Shown: positions 41,949 to 52,592, counted from the stretch's first letter. The stretch: DNA of 64,000 nucleotides from Brettanomyces bruxellensis (GCF_011074885.1 NC_054688.1:1-64000), one strand, 5' to 3'. Numbers and translations: made by a program. Notes: generated by a model from the sequence alone, not told the origin.

Positions 41949-43593
41949 CTATTCTTTTCCTACTGAGTATCTTATACATCTATTTAAGTCATCCGGTAGA
42001 GCATTCCAGTCAACCGCCATTTGATGCTTTCTTCTTTCTTCTAATAAACTGGATATTTTGGTCTCATCCAATGCACCTGTCCTGCAATCAACGAGGCTTA
42101 AAATTGCGATCTTAGTTCTTTTGTGTCCATGCTCCATTTTTTCTGAATTCACAAAATCTTGATAGATTAACGGAACGTTGGAATACCGATAATCAGAGAT
42201 AAACATGCTTCTCCAGAGCAAGGACCAATGAATCTTTGCACCTTTAGGTATGATTCGGTGATTACCGAAATTTGGCCAGTATCGAGTAACCCATTTTCCA
42301 TCATTCTGTCTGGTTAAATAGCCGAATGGAAGAATTTCTACAAACCACCAGAACCATGTTGCGATCAAACTACTGTCTCCTCTCCCACAATTCCCTTTTT
42401 CACCAGTTTCTGATAGTTCAATTGGTGTCTTACTAGGGACAGGAAAGAGATCATCTCTGCCCATTGGTTGACAATCATTGAACATATAAGGTGGACGTTT
42501 TAGTGAAAGATTATCATGGTGACAAGCAAGAACACAGTCTTTTGGAGGAAATTTTGTCGAAAATTCATTAATGGCTCCCTGCTTGAATAGAACTCCAAAC
42601 TCAAGGGCAAATGAAAGCATCCATCTCAAGGAAACGTTAGATAATTGATGTCCATTCTCATCTAAAGGCCAACTACCCCCGATATCGGAATGATCACCAG
42701 GAAACCAGACTTCTACCATATCATCGGAACATCGTTGATCTTGCATAACTGAGAATAAAGGTTGCAGTTCTGGATCTGACATTGCACCAAGTTCCTGCTC
42801 AGGATTCTGCGCAAAGAGATTTTCCTTGAACCTACATCTTCTTTCATTAATGCTAATTGCATGCCGGATATGTTTCACGTGGGATGTGATTGAAGTGTAT
42901 GGAAACATTCTGTCGATTATAATACCACAGGAATTGACAGAGTCAAAGAGTCCCATAAGTTCTATTTCCACCTTTTGCCTACAAAAAGTCTTTCGAAACT
43001 CTTCCAAACTTTCGCAGCTATCTCCTTCTGTTGGTTGGCCATCCTTTTCCCATTTTTGGTACATTTTCCAGGCAGTTGGAACCATAGTTTGAAGACTTTG
43101 ATCCAATAATCCAATCTTGTGGATCATTCCAGCAAGAATTCGAGCCACAAAAGATCCTCTGCTAAACCCAAAAAGATATATTTTGTCACCGGGACAAAAC
43201 TGCTTTATGAGAAATTTGTAGGCCTCAATTACATGGTAGTCGATTGTGAAAGCGAATGCCGCATCTAAATCCATCTGTATGTGTTCAATTAGCGAAGAAA
43301 AATGGTTGCGACTCCCGATCGAACCATAATCAACTCTAATGTTATTACCAATTCCGGCTAAGATTAATTTGTTAGAATATAATCTGTTTAGATGAGTATT
43401 TGAAATAATACTTACGTTGGTAATAACATATTTGTTCGAAAGGATTCTCTCGATCCAACATTCTATAGAGCTTTAAAACATTGGAAGGACTTCTCTTTCC
43501 AAAATTATTATTTGTTCCATCAAAGCACATAACAATGCTTTTGAAAGGGGCGTTCATTTTTAACCTCATTAAATACGTAAAATACAGGGACAT
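41949..43593 (-). CDS. DUF2235 (alpha/beta-hydrolase-like) protein with one intron
   Basis: Coding sequence is two exons, 43593-43416 and 43357-41949, joined across a 58-base intron; 528 residues from the first ATG (516 from ATG 43557, which starts MNAPFKSIVMCFDGTNNN and may be the true start). Splicing restores the family motif YYQPGIG exactly at the junction. The DUF2235 domain, shared with bacterial Tle1-type phospholipase effectors, is predicted to hydrolyse esters or lipids. Its nucleophile elbow GFSRG is in the stretch YLFGFSRGSFVARILAG, and further family sites are FDSV and WFPGDHSDIGG. The function of the fungal members is not established. It is divergent from KRI1, with only ~250 bases between the starts. 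Confidence 0.85.
43358..43415 (-). other. Spliceosomal intron (58 bases)
   Basis: On the minus strand it begins GTAAGT, has a TTCTAAC branch-point-like site close to the yeast TACTAAC, and ends TTAG. Removing it joins codon phase 1 to phase 2 and recreates the conserved DUF2235 motif. Confidence 0.85.
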
Positions 43594-43738
43594 ATATCAT
43601 AGGACCTTTTGAACAAGAATGGATAAAGGAATAGTTTTATTCTAAGCTTACCCAAATCAGCGAAGCCCGTGATCAACAAAGAGAACATTTAGCAAACCAG
43701 GCGGTGCAGAGAGATACAGGTTCAAAAAAATTTCGAAA

Positions 43739-43747
43739 AAAAATTTT
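43739..43747. promoter_or_regulatory. RRPE-like motif upstream of KRI1
   Basis: AAAAATTTT about 100 bases before the KRI1 ATG matches the ribosomal-RNA-processing element common to yeast ribosome-biogenesis genes. No PAC element was seen. Confidence 0.45.
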
Positions 43748-43843
43748 AGATATGAATAAAACGACAAGGATTATTATCTGAAGGCTGTAAGACTCATACG
43801 TTCAAGAAGAATCAGGTTGGACAGTAATATTCATAAAGAAAGT

Positions 43844-45586
43844 ATGACGGAAAGTATAGCATTAAAGAGGGAGGAGGCCGAGAAAAACAAAGAGAGTGCT
43901 ATTGACAGTGAAAAGATCAAGGAAGAACTTAGAGATGATTTGGATGGAGGTTCCGAGTCCTCAGAATCTGAGCCAGAAGATGAATATGGAAAATTATTAA
44001 CAAATGATGTTGAAGAAGGCTTAAGCAAGGTGTTGAAGGCCATTAAATCAGGTGATAAGGCTTTGTTTGATCCAAAGGTGAAATTTTTCAAAGATCCTTC
44101 GAAGGATGCCGAAGAGAAAAAAAGTGAGAATGATGAGCATAAGCCAATTTACCTTAAGGATTATCATCGTATGGCATTATTGGAAACAAAGACAAATGAA
44201 GATGAAGAAGATGAAGAGATGATAAATGGAAACAAGCAGGAGGAACTCGAAGGAGAAGGAGATGAGATAATAAAACCATACACTGAGCAACAGGAAGCAG
44301 ACAAAGCTGCTCTTCTCTCCGAGATTAACAAGGAATTTGAGGACAAGAATGAGGATGGAGATGATGAAACATTTTTGAAGAAGAAGCAGACAAAAGTTGA
44401 TATTGCAGATAAAGAAACAGAGGAACAGGATTTACCGGATCCCACAGTTGATGGTGGAGAGAAGTTTTTAGAAGCATACATGGACAAACAAGCATGGATA
44501 CCAACGGACAAATCGAAGGATCTTACCAAGGGAATGAATGAAGACGATCCAGAATTTGATGATGCTGCGGAAAGATTTGAAAATGCATACAACTTCCGTT
44601 TTGAGGATCCACACGCCGCTGAAATTGTTTCATATGCAAGATCTCAGGCTACAATGAGAAGAGAGAAGATGAATTCGAGAAAGAAGGACAGAAAGAAGGA
44701 GCAAGATAAGAGAAGGAAAGAGAAACAAGATGTTCAAAAGCAATTGAAGCAAAAGAAACAAAAGAAGATCAACATGGTTATGGATAGAATTAAAGAGGTG
44801 CGAGAAGCTGTTGGCAAAGAGGTGCCTGAATCTGTTATTGCAAGCGTTTTTGGTGATATATTGATGCAGGAGGATTTTGATAGCGATGAGTGGGACCAAA
44901 AGATGAATGAAGTGTTTGAAAAGTATTATGGTGGAGAGGAAGAAGGAGGAAAAATCGAGAAACCACAATGGAGCGATGATGAGGAAGAGACGGAGGAAAA
45001 AGAAGGAACCGAAAAGAGTGGTGAAAATGAGGAAAATGAAGATGAGGAGACAGTTGTGTCTAAAAGAAAACAAAAAAGAGTTGAGAAGCATGCTAAAAAG
45101 CAGCAAAAAGAGCAGCTCAAGCAGGTTGCTGTTGATGTTGTGGAAAAACGAGCATCGGATATTTTGGATGAAGTGCAGCAGGAAAGAGGAAGAAGCAAGG
45201 TTAAAGAACCTGTGAAATTCAGATATAGAGAAGTTTCACCAGAGAGCTTTGGCTTGACTACGAGAGATATTTTATTTGCAAGTGACACCGACTTAAATGA
45301 GTTCGTTGGCTTGAAGAAACTTGCCCCCTACAGACGTAAAAATGACGTTGAGGAAGATAAGATGAAATTTGGAAAGAAGAAAAGACTCAGCGAATGGAGA
45401 AAGAAAGTGTTCCATAATCCGGAGGGACCAGATTTTGAGAATGAGGATGATTTGAGTGACGTTAAGATTCCATCAATAGTTAACGGTGGGAAACATAAGC
45501 ATCGCCATAAGCACAAACATGGCAACAAAAAGCGTCGTGCCGAAGATGCACAAAAAAGTGATGGCAAGAAGAGAAAGACCAATTAG
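43844..45586 (+). CDS. KRI1: Ribosome biogenesis protein Kri1
   Basis: 580-residue nucleolar protein needed for 40S ribosome synthesis, known in S. cerevisiae to bind Krr1. The start is ATG 43844; the frame is open upstream only from a TTG. The sequence has the highly charged, Glu/Lys-rich make-up of the family, with conserved regions DEYGKLLTNDVEEGLSKVL near residue 50, PVKFRYREVSP and SFGLTTRDILFASDTDLN near 460-490, then KKLAPYR, and a basic His/Lys-rich tail (KHKHRHKHKHGNKKRR) that probably serves nuclear or nucleolar targeting. Long antisense frames here are shadows of its biased composition. The RRPE-like element upstream fits co-regulation with ribosome-biogenesis genes. Confidence 0.92.
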   Translation: MTESIALKREEAEKNKESAIDSEKIKEELRDDLDGGSESSESEPEDEYGKLLTNDVEEGLSKVLKAIKSGDKALFDPKVKFFKDPSKDAEEKKSENDEHKPIYLKDYHRMALLETKTNEDEEDEEMINGNKQEELEGEGDEIIKPYTEQQEADKAALLSEINKEFEDKNEDGDDETFLKKKQTKVDIADKETEEQDLPDPTVDGGEKFLEAYMDKQAWIPTDKSKDLTKGMNEDDPEFDDAAERFENAYNFRFEDPHAAEIVSYARSQATMRREKMNSRKKDRKKEQDKRRKEKQDVQKQLKQKKQKKINMVMDRIKEVREAVGKEVPESVIASVFGDILMQEDFDSDEWDQKMNEVFEKYYGGEEEGGKIEKPQWSDDEEETEEKEGTEKSGENEENEDEETVVSKRKQKRVEKHAKKQQKEQLKQVAVDVVEKRASDILDEVQQERGRSKVKEPVKFRYREVSPESFGLTTRDILFASDTDLNEFVGLKKLAPYRRKNDVEEDKMKFGKKKRLSEWRKKVFHNPEGPDFENEDDLSDVKIPSIVNGGKHKHRHKHKHGNKKRRAEDAQKSDGKKRKTN

Positions 45587-46169
45587 ATAATACTTAAACC
45601 TTACTTTGTATGCCGGGCCCACGAAAGCTAGAACAGTTTATAATAATATACATTGGTGAGAGGTGAAAAAACCTTGAAAATTATTCTGAAAGGTTGACTT
45701 TTTTAATAAGTCGGTAAACTGTGCGAGTATTAATGCACCTCAATACCTTGACATGAGGGTTTTGCTTTCGATAAAAGAAAATCATTTAAGATATAGACAA
45801 GCAAAACTAATTCTAGGAACATAAAGGAAGAAACCCAGATTTCTCAAATTGGAAACATCTACAAAGCGTAGATATGTAAACGTAAGTGTTCTAGGCTTAC
45901 TTTGTGTACACTGGGTGGTATAGGCCTATTTCCGGGGTGGTGATCAAGTCGGAAATGCTGATGGACGTGGACATTAACTGTTAACGGAAAAATGCGATGA
46001 AAATGCTTCAAGCGCAATTTATAAATTTCTTTTCAAAAAAGAGGGGAAAACAGCTCTGAAAGGGAAGCTTATCAGATGGCATAAACGCACAGAATAAACG
46101 TATTCAAATTGGGAAGAAGCGAATCAAAAACATTATTCATCATGACTGAAATCAAAAGCATTATCCACC
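45587..46169. other. Spacer before the ADH pseudogene
   Basis: No gene seen. At its end, next to the pseudogene start, the sequence ATCATGACTGAAATCAAA is followed by a near copy, ACCATGACTGAAGAAATC, a short imperfect duplication of the start region. Confidence 0.5.
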
Positions 46170-47175
46170 ATGACTGAAGAAATCAAAGAGATTAAAGCCA
46201 TTGGCGTTCAGGATTTTGACCATTGGCTATAAACAAAAAGCTTCACATACAAGCCAAGAAAAAGAAGGCTGTAGGATATAGACATTAAGGATGAATCCTG
46301 TTGTGTTTGTGGCTCCGATATCCACTGTACATGTGGAGATTGGGGAAGGCCTTATGTTCCATCAGCCGTTGGCCATGAGATTATCGGTAAAATAGTTAAT
46401 CTCGTAGAAGGTGTGGACAAATCAAGATTCCATATCGGTGACAGGGTTTGAGTAGGAGCCCAATGCGACCGTCGTGGTGAATGGTACTGTTGCGAGCACA
46501 AGCACGATCCATGTTGCAAAAATGGTTTTGGAACTCACGGTTCTATTGCTCCAGATGGACAACACACCCAAGCTGGATATGCAAATTACACCAGAGTGAA
46601 CAGCCACTTTGCATACAGGATTTTAGATGCTCTTGACAGTATCTCTGCAGCTCCATTGATGTGTGGAGAAATGACCGGACTTCTCCCTTTACTCAAAGCT
46701 GGTGTTACAAAAGGAACTAAAGTGGGAGTTGTCAGTATAAGAGGTATAGGCCACATGACAATTCTTTTTGCCAAGGTGCTGAGGTGACGGCCATTTCTAG
46801 AACCTACAAGAAGAAGGAGATTGCCGAGAAGTCGGGTGTCGATCATTACATTTCTACCCCAAAGAGGTCCCTGGCGAGTATCAGGATTCGCTTGATGTCA
46901 TTGTTAACACTGCATCAACCTTCAGTGAGAGCCACATCAATTTCGTTATGTCGATGTTGAGACACTGGCCGGAATCTTTGCCTTTATCACGATGCCAAAG
47001 GTGGGTGAGGAGCTTGATCTCAATCCTATGTTCTTGGTATACGCAAATTATCAGGTTCGGTTATCGGCTCGCCTGAAGGGATTGAAAAGATGCTTCAGTT
47101 TGCAAGAGGATGCTCGCCAATGGTGTTAGGTTTAGATTTGTTTTCACCGGCTACGATAAATACTTTAAACAGTAG
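46170..47175 (+). pseudogene. Alcohol dehydrogenase pseudogene (Adh6/Adh7-like, zinc-dependent NADPH type)
   Basis: Reads as a medium-chain, zinc-dependent cinnamyl/aliphatic alcohol dehydrogenase but is broken. From ATG 46170 the frame hits TAA at 46230. After a gap the catalytic-zinc region appears (VCGSDIHCTCGDWGRP, then VGHEIIG), and a TGA at 46449 replaces a residue in the conserved GDRVGVGAQ stretch. The structural-zinc cysteines and the GGYANYTRV-like region follow. The frame is then lost near 46783, after a degraded nucleotide-binding motif, and resumes in others (EVTAISRTYKKKEIAE, later VFTGYDKYFKQ with TAG at 47173). Overall length is ~75 bases short of an intact gene. It lies 270 bases from the 3' end of the aldehyde dehydrogenase gene. 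Confidence 0.85.
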
Positions 47176-47442
47176 GGTTATTCGCTTTGCTTGTAAAATC
47201 ATTCTTTGCATACTTGCAATATAATACAGCTCATGCGTAAAGCATGCGTAAAATACATGTTCGCCGAAACAGGCTAGCAGAATAGAGTATGCTTTCTGTC
47301 TCTATCTTTGAATATTACACTAAATCCTAATCTGAACTTCCTACACCTGCTGTAAATCACCACAGAGAAAAATAGTATATTTATTTGTTTACTCTTAAAT
47401 AGTAGCAGATTACCGTAATTAGTACTTTAAACAGGACGGAAT

Positions 47443-49029
47443 TCATAGCTCAGGCTTGTTGAGCTTCACTCTGACAAGCTTGACCTGCGTGTAGTTATCC
47501 AAAGCTTCGGCACCCATCTCTCTGCCCAAACCAGACTGCTTGTAACCTCCAAATGGAGCATTCTGCTGGAGATCACTGTATGTATTAATCCAAACGGAAC
47601 CAGCCTCCAATCTATCAGCAACGTAGATGGCCTTGTTGATGTCAGTAGTGTTAATACCGGAACCAAGACCGTATTCTGAGTCGTTGGCCTTCTCAACAAG
47701 CTCATCAATGCTCTTGAATGGCAAAACAACAGCGACAGGACCGAAGATTTCTTCCTGTGTCAACTGAGAGTCCTGAGGAACATCGTAGTAAACCGTAGGC
47801 TCGACAAAGAAACCCTTAGTACCAATTCTGTGACCACCAGTGAGCAACTTCAAGTTGGTCTTCTCGGCGATCTTGATGTAGTCCAAAACAGTCTGGAACT
47901 GGTCAGGTGTGGTCTGTGCACCTTGGTAAATGCCCTTCTCAAATGGATTACCAACCTTCAACTTCTCAACAGCCTCCTTGAACTGCTGGAGGAAGTCGTT
48001 GTACCACTTCTCATCAGTAGCCTGAATGTAGATTCTGGAACCGGCACAGCAGACCTCACCACCGTTGAAGAAGATACCTGTGATCAAGTTCTGGATGGTC
48101 TGCTTGATGTTACAGTCCTGGAAAACAATATTTGGAGATTTACCTCCCAACTCCAAGGTAACCTTCTTGATGGTGTCAGCAGCACCCTTCATGATGCCTC
48201 TACCAACCGAGGTAGAACCAGTGAATGCAACCTTTCTAATCTTTGGATGCTGCAAGATCGCGTTACCACAGTTTCTTCCACTACCTGGAATGACGTTAAG
48301 GACACCTGCTGGCAAACCTGCTCTCTTGAAAAGGGAGGCAGCGTACAAGTTACTCAATGGTGTAGCACTGGCTGGCTTAATGACCATGGTATTACCGGTG
48401 GCAATTGATGGACCAACCTTCCATGAGAACATAAGCAATGGGAAGTTCCATGGTGTAATGGCACCACAAACACCCAAAGGCTCTCTCTTGGTGTATGTGA
48501 GGTGGTCTGGACCAGTCTCAACAGTTCTTCCATCAACCTTATCACAGTATCCGGCACAAGATCTAATGTACTCAACAACCAAGTTGACATCGAACCGAGC
48601 ACAATCCAACGACTTACCGTTGTCAAGAGACTCAATCTTGGCCAAGACCTCTCTCTCTTCGTCAAAAAGCTCTGCTGCACGATACAAGATTCTAGCTCTG
48701 ACTTCAGGCTTGGTGAATTTCCACTTAGCATAAGCCTTGGAAGCACACTCGACAGCGTAGTCAACATCGTCAGCACCGGCTTGCTGCAAAGTAGCAATCT
48801 TCTCCTCGGTGATTGGAGTAATCACATCGAAGGTCTTTCCAGATCTGGCCTTGACATATTCGTTGTTGATAAAAAGTCCAGTCGGCTGTTCGTAAGTTTC
48901 CCCAATAACTGGGAAAGTAATAGTCTTTGAAAGGGACATGATGGAACGGATCTGGGTACTAATAATTCTGTTCTGGATGCCGAAACGGTCTATTACTTGA
49001 AATGCTCTCCTAAAACCTGCAAATAGCAT
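47443..49029 (-). CDS. Aldehyde dehydrogenase, NAD(P)+-dependent (Ald4/Ald5/Ald6 family)
   Basis: Oxidises acetaldehyde and other aldehydes to acids. 528 residues from ATG 49029; the frame is open to 49065 only through a TTG. The family core is complete: ITPWNFPLLM, LELGGKSPNIVFQD with the general-base glutamate, the catalytic cysteine in GGEVCCAGSR, and the C-terminal FGGYKQSGLGREMG. The first ~42 residues are basic and Ser/Ile-rich without acids except one Asp (MLFAGFRRAFQVIDRFG...), fitting a mitochondrial presequence. A second in-frame ATG at 48939 (MSLSKTITFPV) would give a 498-residue cytosolic form. A TATA element only ~45 bases upstream of the first ATG leaves room for transcripts starting on either side of it. 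Confidence 0.92.
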   Translation of the reverse strand: MLFAGFRRAFQVIDRFGIQNRIISTQIRSIMSLSKTITFPVIGETYEQPTGLFINNEYVKARSGKTFDVITPITEEKIATLQQAGADDVDYAVECASKAYAKWKFTKPEVRARILYRAAELFDEEREVLAKIESLDNGKSLDCARFDVNLVVEYIRSCAGYCDKVDGRTVETGPDHLTYTKREPLGVCGAITPWNFPLLMFSWKVGPSIATGNTMVIKPASATPLSNLYAASLFKRAGLPAGVLNVIPGSGRNCGNAILQHPKIRKVAFTGSTSVGRGIMKGAADTIKKVTLELGGKSPNIVFQDCNIKQTIQNLITGIFFNGGEVCCAGSRIYIQATDEKWYNDFLQQFKEAVEKLKVGNPFEKGIYQGAQTTPDQFQTVLDYIKIAEKTNLKLLTGGHRIGTKGFFVEPTVYYDVPQDSQLTQEEIFGPVAVVLPFKSIDELVEKANDSEYGLGSGINTTDINKAIYVADRLEAGSVWINTYSDLQQNAPFGGYKQSGLGREMGAEALDNYTQVKLVRVKLNKPEL

Positions 49030-49069
49030 AGAAGTTGCAACTTTTATTAATTGTGGCTGACACAAGCCT

Positions 49070-49082
49070 TTATATATATATG
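49070..49082 (-). promoter_or_regulatory. TATA element of the aldehyde dehydrogenase gene
   Basis: ATATATATATAAA on the minus strand lies ~45 bases before the first ATG and ~135 before the second. Yeast transcripts usually start 40-120 bases after TATA, so both start codons could be used. Confidence 0.55.
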
Positions 49083-50811
49083 AGGAGGCAACTATGGGGG
49101 CGGATGACCGCTAACATTTGGAAAATTTTTGAGAAACACGCTGCATTTTATTTTTAATCCTTTTCCTAGGAATTTGTCACTTTTCGTAAATTTCTACGTG
49201 GGCCAGCACCTAATCCTGCTATTACTAATTTTCTTTACCATTGTCTTGATACTCTCTACCGGGCAACTTTTTCAATAATTTTTTGTGGCACCCCCCAATT
49301 CGCCGGTTCCGCACCCCCTCATATAGAGTTTTCATTTGTTTTTTTTTCCGCCTTCACCGATGAGAAGATTCCATAATTGGGAATCACTCGATATTTTAGG
49401 AACGGCGACTTCTTTTCGGAGACAAAAGTAATCTCCACCCCCAACAAATTTGTGCTACATCCTTAACAGTTTTAAACATCACCATTAGTGCTGGGACCAT
49501 TTATTACGTCCTTACCATCGGATATCGGGGAAAAAAAGAGGGGGGGAGAAAAAAAATAAAAGCAATGCTGGTTAAATGCAAAAATGAGGTCATGTATGAA
49601 CTCGATTCTTCATTTTGTTGTCTCTATGTTTTTTTTTGGCTCCGCTTCTTTTACCTGAACGAACACTAGCCATGACTGTACGAACAACTGAAGAAAAAGG
49701 CAAAAAAAAATAGATAAAGGGGCAAAAAAATGCAACTAACATGTAACTTATCTTGCCTAATAAAGCGCCAGCAACTAAAGATTTACTCAATTCGGTTTTC
49801 GGCCTTTTTTTTTTTCATTTTTTTTTCCCTGAAATTTTTTCCTGCTGAGATCGATGCACTCACATTTACTTTTTATCCCGCTTTCTTTTCTTTTTTTTCA
49901 ATTTGTCTGAATCATAGATAGGGCTTTGTGTTCAATGCATTTCGCGGACAATTTTGTACTTCACTTACCTATGAAAGCGTGACATAATAACTTTTCGGTG
50001 TTTGCAATAATTCTTCTCTGTCTGTGGGGAAACACATAATCCCCATATATCCGATTCATTCGATAAAAACGCATCGGACATCTTTAGAACCCTTAAAATA
50101 TTAGCAACTTCTGGTATTTTTGATGAGAGATGCCAACAAAAGAAGCTGATTATCTATGTGCCAATTACGTAATATTATTAGACAATCGTTGTTTTCTTGT
50201 TCCTGAACTCATCCAACAAATAAATCGGCCCAGTTTAAAAGAAAGATCATTCATGAAACGGGATTATGCTTAATTTTGTGAAAACACATTTCTTTAAAAT
50301 ATTAAAGTAGCAAAAAAGACACTTTTGTTTTTCCAAGAAAGTAGTACATATGATTCAAGAAAGGAGACGGAATAAGGGAACTAACTTTCCGAATTACCAT
50401 AATGAAACAGGTAAGCATCTCGTACATTAATACATACCTGAAGAGGTTGTCAAATAACTTATGCGAAATACCTTATAAAGGGCAAAAAAAATTCAATGTC
50501 CGTAGAACATTAGGAAATTGGTTGATTGTAGTATTGACGAACTGTAAACGTTCACATGAACCGGTTGAGATTCGAAGTGATTTGCAATGCATTTCCGTTC
50601 CGCCTTTTCGTTTATAGTGCCTGCTTTCCAACCTCATACCCCAAAGGTCGTTCGAGGTCGATAACGTCGATAAGAAAAAAAGCAAAGCGCGAAGAGCATA
50701 TGAAAAAAAAAGTTAATCAGAAAATGCTCGAATCTCAAACTTTAGCAACGCGTTATTTATGTGTTCGTCAATACAGAACAAAGAAGTTGATGACGTTCGT
50801 AATTCAACGAA
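49083..50811. other. Long divergent promoter region
   Basis: 1.7 kb between the aldehyde dehydrogenase (minus) and the 589-residue gene (plus). It contains C-rich patches near 49090, 49290 and 49435 with CCCCT/AGGGG-like stress-element cores, several T- and A-runs, and an ACGCGT box at 50748. An ATGAAACAGGTAAGC at 50401 resembles a mini-exon with a 5' splice site, but no acceptor leads into a gene. No coding gene is supported. Confidence 0.45.
50748..50753. promoter_or_regulatory. MCB-like box (ACGCGT) upstream of the 50.8 kb gene
   Basis: ACGCGT lies ~60 bases before the ATG at 50812. In yeast this MluI cell-cycle box drives G1/S expression of DNA replication and repair genes. A single site can occur by chance. 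Confidence 0.4.
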
Positions 50812-52581
50812 ATGAAGGAGGAAATCAGTGTTCTTGGATATCTTAATCCACTAATAAATGGAATGAAAAGAAAATTGAATGATGATTTAAGCTTATCAGA
50901 CGAGACTTTGTTGGATAGCGATAACGAAGGTGAGGAGAAAGATTCATTCGATCTGTTATTTGGTGCTGCCAAACGGGGACCGAAGCCTAAAAAGTGCAAT
51001 AGTAAAACATACGGTAAAAACACAGGGCACACACATTTACACTTAAAGATCAAACGACATCGGCCAAGTATAGCTGATTACTTTGCATCAGGAAGAAGGC
51101 ACAAGCAGAATTTAGCTGGCGAGCTTGGATTTGATTTAAAAACAGCGTTAATAGAGGATGAAGCACCAACAAGCATGAGAACCTTGGAAGACTTAGTGGA
51201 GAAGGAGAAAAATATAGACGGTCTTCTGAAGGATGATGCTACCGAGGTTAGGAATGCAAAAGAGAAGGATCAACAGTTAAGGCAATACATTAAAGACAAT
51301 TTGGATAAGACCTTTATCAATGATCCGATGAATACTGAATACATACAAAATCTTGAAAAAAAGCTAGAAAATACTTATGACAGCGATGAGTTATACGACT
51401 TTTACTTTGTGTTATCTAGTGGAGCGTTTGGCTCAAATCAATTTACCAAGAAGTATTATGAGTTGAGGTCTCGGATCGTACATGGAAACAGAATTTCCCT
51501 AAAAGATACAGAAATTACATCAGCCTTGGGTTGTCTTTCAGAGGAGATGCAGCCAAATTGTGCGCTTCAGTATCTCAACGTGAATCCAATACACCTTGAT
51601 GTACAAGATTTGAAAACCTTTGTTAACAGTTTAGGTTGTGAGGAGCAAACATTTGACAAGAAAGATAAAAAAGTTAAATTAATGTTGAACAACAAGAAGA
51701 GTATGGGCCCGCAGATTTTGGTTGCTATTAAAATGTATGTTTTAGCTCATTGGATATTAAGTTGTAGTTTCAGCAGTGAACTACTAGAGGCAACATTGTG
51801 CGACTTGATTTATTTGATGGTTGATGCACGCATGAGTGGTACAACTATAGATGAATCCACAATTGTTAATGGATGTCGAATGAATGTGCTACAGGTATTG
51901 ACATCATCGTTTTTGGAGCTTTCAAAAAAATGTGAGCGCATCTTAGAAATTATCAAAAAGTGCTTATTTGGAAGACCTTTTTTGTGGTTCAGATTTATAG
52001 ACAACCTTGTGATATTCCCTGGAATTGATATTCCAGACAGACAGGCCATAATTAACTTAAGAGCCAATTGCTACATGCTGTTTGTGAATGATATGAGTTT
52101 TAATGACACAACGGTAAATAGTGATAAACCAGAGCTGAAACCAAAACAAGACTATTCACATTTATTGAAAACCAAAAAGGATATTTATCATCATCTAGTA
52201 AAGCTATTAAGATATTTACAGCATTACAAGTTGCGAAGTGATTTTTTAAAAAATGGACCATACGAAGAAGCAAAGAAAGTAAATGAAACAAACTACCTTG
52301 AAAATAGGGAGGCATATCGAATTGCCAAATTACGAATGCTATCACTCGAAAAGCTCTGCTTCTCATATATTGATTTCTTAAGATACGGGGAATCTAAGTT
52401 CGAGGAAAAAGAAATACAGAAGAGGCTCCGGAAGTTGAAACGACATTGTATGGAGATAAAACATACCTATTTCCACGATTTTACAAAACTGGTCTGTCCA
52501 GAAATAACAAAAAGCTTATCGGCAATATCCTTCATTTGCGAGCGCGCCCAAAGCGAAATGGTAACAACTGATCCATTCTAA
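50812..52581 (+). CDS. Conserved-looking protein, possibly Smc5/6-associated (Nse6/CANIN-like)
   Basis: 589-residue soluble, mostly helical protein that I do not firmly recognise. The N terminus is charged and disordered (acidic patch DSDNEGEE, basic patch KRGPKPKKCN). It is followed by RPSIADYFASGRRHKQN and a coiled-coil-like segment with MRTLEDLVEKEKNIDGLL. The rest is long helices without catalytic motifs or membrane segments. This layout and the LEDLVEKEK stretch recall the CANIN domain of SLF2/Nse6-type Smc5/6 loaders, and the MCB-like box upstream would fit a genome-maintenance role, but this is a low-confidence guess. The ATG follows an in-frame stop closely. The gene ends 11 bases from the end of the convergent HAD gene. 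Confidence 0.7.
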   Translation: MKEEISVLGYLNPLINGMKRKLNDDLSLSDETLLDSDNEGEEKDSFDLLFGAAKRGPKPKKCNSKTYGKNTGHTHLHLKIKRHRPSIADYFASGRRHKQNLAGELGFDLKTALIEDEAPTSMRTLEDLVEKEKNIDGLLKDDATEVRNAKEKDQQLRQYIKDNLDKTFINDPMNTEYIQNLEKKLENTYDSDELYDFYFVLSSGAFGSNQFTKKYYELRSRIVHGNRISLKDTEITSALGCLSEEMQPNCALQYLNVNPIHLDVQDLKTFVNSLGCEEQTFDKKDKKVKLMLNNKKSMGPQILVAIKMYVLAHWILSCSFSSELLEATLCDLIYLMVDARMSGTTIDESTIVNGCRMNVLQVLTSSFLELSKKCERILEIIKKCLFGRPFLWFRFIDNLVIFPGIDIPDRQAIINLRANCYMLFVNDMSFNDTTVNSDKPELKPKQDYSHLLKTKKDIYHHLVKLLRYLQHYKLRSDFLKNGPYEEAKKVNETNYLENREAYRIAKLRMLSLEKLCFSYIDFLRYGESKFEEKEIQKRLRKLKRHCMEIKHTYFHDFTKLVCPEITKSLSAISFICERAQSEMVTTDPF

Positions 52582-52592
52582 TCTGAACCAAC

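Noticed and set aside
44630..45106. Antisense open frame of 158 codons opposite KRI1
   Set aside because: Shadow of the Glu/Lys-rich KRI1 coding sequence.
50401..50620. ATGAAACAG followed by GTAAGC, resembling a mini-exon and 5' splice site for the 50.8 kb gene
   Set aside because: The 50812 ATG is preceded by an in-frame stop and no acceptor joins the frames; likely coincidence.
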